Source: Betaproteobacteria bacterium
Lineage (GTDB): Bacteria > Pseudomonadota > Gammaproteobacteria > Burkholderiales > Usitatibacteraceae
NCBI GenBank assembly: GCA_003105245.1
Contig: PQAI01000245.1
Coordinates: 1-6,334, forward strand
Length of the DNA stretch: 6,334 bases
Reading direction: 5' to 3'
Shown here: positions 5,734 through 6,334 of the stretch, one piece after another
Layout: each line of letters starts with the position of its first letter
Position numbering within the stretch: the stretch's first letter is position 1
Notes under the pieces: model-generated
Told to the model about the DNA's origin: nothing
The model's input: only the letters and a program-made list of their open reading frames with translations
The model's database searches: none
Translations under genes and position numbers: made by a program

Positions 5734-6334
5734 AGCGGCTGACCATCCTCGGCTCCACGGGCTCCATCGGGGAGAGCACGCTTGACGTCGTCGCGCGCCA
5801 CCCCGGCCGCTTCGAGGTCGTGGCGCTCGCGGCCAACGCGAGCCACGAGAAGCTCGCGGCGCAGTGCGAGCGCTTCGCGCCCCGCTACGCGGCGATGGCG
5901 GACGCGGACGCGGCCGGACGCCTGGGCGCGGTCCTGCGCGCGCGCGGGATCGCCACCGAGGTGCTCGGCGGACCGGGGGCGCTCGAGCGCGTGGCGGCGC
6001 TGCCCGAGGCCGACGCGGTGATGGCGGCCATCGTGGGCGCGGCGGGCCTGCCCGGCACGCTCGCGGCCGCGCGCGCGGGCAAGGCCGTGCTGCTGGCCAA
6101 CAAGGAGGCCCTCGTGGTCTCCGGACCGCTCTTCCTCGCCGCCGTGGCCGAGGGCGGCGCCACGCTCCTGCCCATCGACAGCGAGCACTCCGCCGTCTTC
6201 CAGTCGCTGCCGCGCGGCTTCACCTGCGGACGCGAGGGCGAGGCGGCCCGCGCCGGCGTGCGCCGCATCCTGCTCACGGCCTCGGGCGGGCCCTTCCGCG
6301 CCCGGCAGCTCTCCGAGCTCGAAGGGGTGACGCC
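5730..6334 (+). CDS. dxr: 1-deoxy-D-xylulose 5-phosphate reductoisomerase (3' end cut by window edge)
   Basis: Dxr (IspC) converts DXP to 2-C-methyl-D-erythritol 4-phosphate with NADPH, the first committed step of the MEP isoprenoid pathway. 201 codons are in the window, about half of the usual roughly 400. The start [14 protein letters not shown] (1-14) is the NADPH-binding glycine motif. AAIVGAAGL (99-107), LLANKEALV (121-129) and the metal-binding D150-S151-E152 within PIDSEH match E. coli, and [10 protein letters not shown] contains the conserved substrate-loop residues. The ATG overlaps the cdsA stop as ATGA and has no evident Shine-Dalgarno, so its translation is probably coupled to cdsA. 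The C-terminal half, with the remaining substrate ligands, is outside the window. Confidence 0.97.
   Translation, partial: MKRLTILGSTGSIGESTLDVVARHPGRFEVVALAANASHEKLAAQCERFAPRYAAMADADAAGRLGAVLRARGIATEVLGGPGALERVAALPEADAVMAAIVGAAGLPGTLAAARAGKAVLLANKEALVVSGPLFLAAVAEGGATLLPIDSEHSAVFQSLPRGFTCGREGEAARAGVRRILLTASGGPFRARQLSELEGVT

Noticed and set aside
1..6334. Search for an undescribed system: defence genes, mobile elements, CRISPR, toxin-antitoxin pairs or biosynthetic genes.
   Set aside because: Every stretch over 300 bases is filled by a conserved housekeeping gene in its usual order, with uniform composition and no insertion, tandem repeat array or attachment site visible.

Overview
The window is a chromosomal housekeeping segment from a high-GC proteobacterium (roughly 70% G+C by eye, with strong G/C preference at third codon positions). 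Gene order is map (reverse strand, divergent), then rpsB-tsf-pyrH-frr-uppS-cdsA-dxr on the forward strand. This is the classic order of Beta- and Gammaproteobacteria. Details of the proteins favour a betaproteobacterium: the PPGHR-containing insertion in methionine aminopeptidase, the form of the EF-Ts N-terminus, and the RRF N-terminal region. This assignment rests on remembered family sequences, not on a search.

Layout. Bases 1-787 hold map, read on the minus strand and cut by the left window edge within a few codons of its expected end. Bases 788-1060 are a divergent regulatory region. It carries a TATAAT facing map, a GC-rich inverted repeat, a good sigma70-type promoter facing rpsB, and a structured leader of about 118 nt. 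Then come rpsB (ribosomal protein S2), a 79-base spacer with two overlapping hairpins, tsf (EF-Ts), pyrH (UMP kinase), frr (ribosome recycling factor), uppS (undecaprenyl diphosphate synthase), cdsA (CDP-diglyceride synthetase) and dxr (DXP reductoisomerase). dxr is cut by the right edge after 201 codons. The forward genes are separated by 10-79 bases or overlap, and no strong terminator is visible between them, so they look like one operon.

How the genes fit together. map, rpsB, tsf and frr serve translation: N-terminal Met removal, 30S subunit, EF-Tu recharging and post-termination recycling. pyrH feeds UDP/UTP to RNA and envelope sugar nucleotides. dxr makes the isoprenoid precursor that uppS ultimately elongates into the lipid carrier for peptidoglycan, and cdsA supplies CDP-diacylglycerol for phospholipids. 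The operon thus couples growth of the translation apparatus to growth of the envelope. The translation-factor genes rpsB, tsf and frr have clear Shine-Dalgarno sequences, whereas pyrH, uppS, cdsA and dxr do not.

I found no mobile element, CRISPR array, tRNA/rRNA or undescribed gene system. What merits a second look is RNA structure: a possible pseudoknot in the rpsB leader, a two-state hairpin in the rpsB-tsf spacer, and a perfect hairpin around the frr stop codon.
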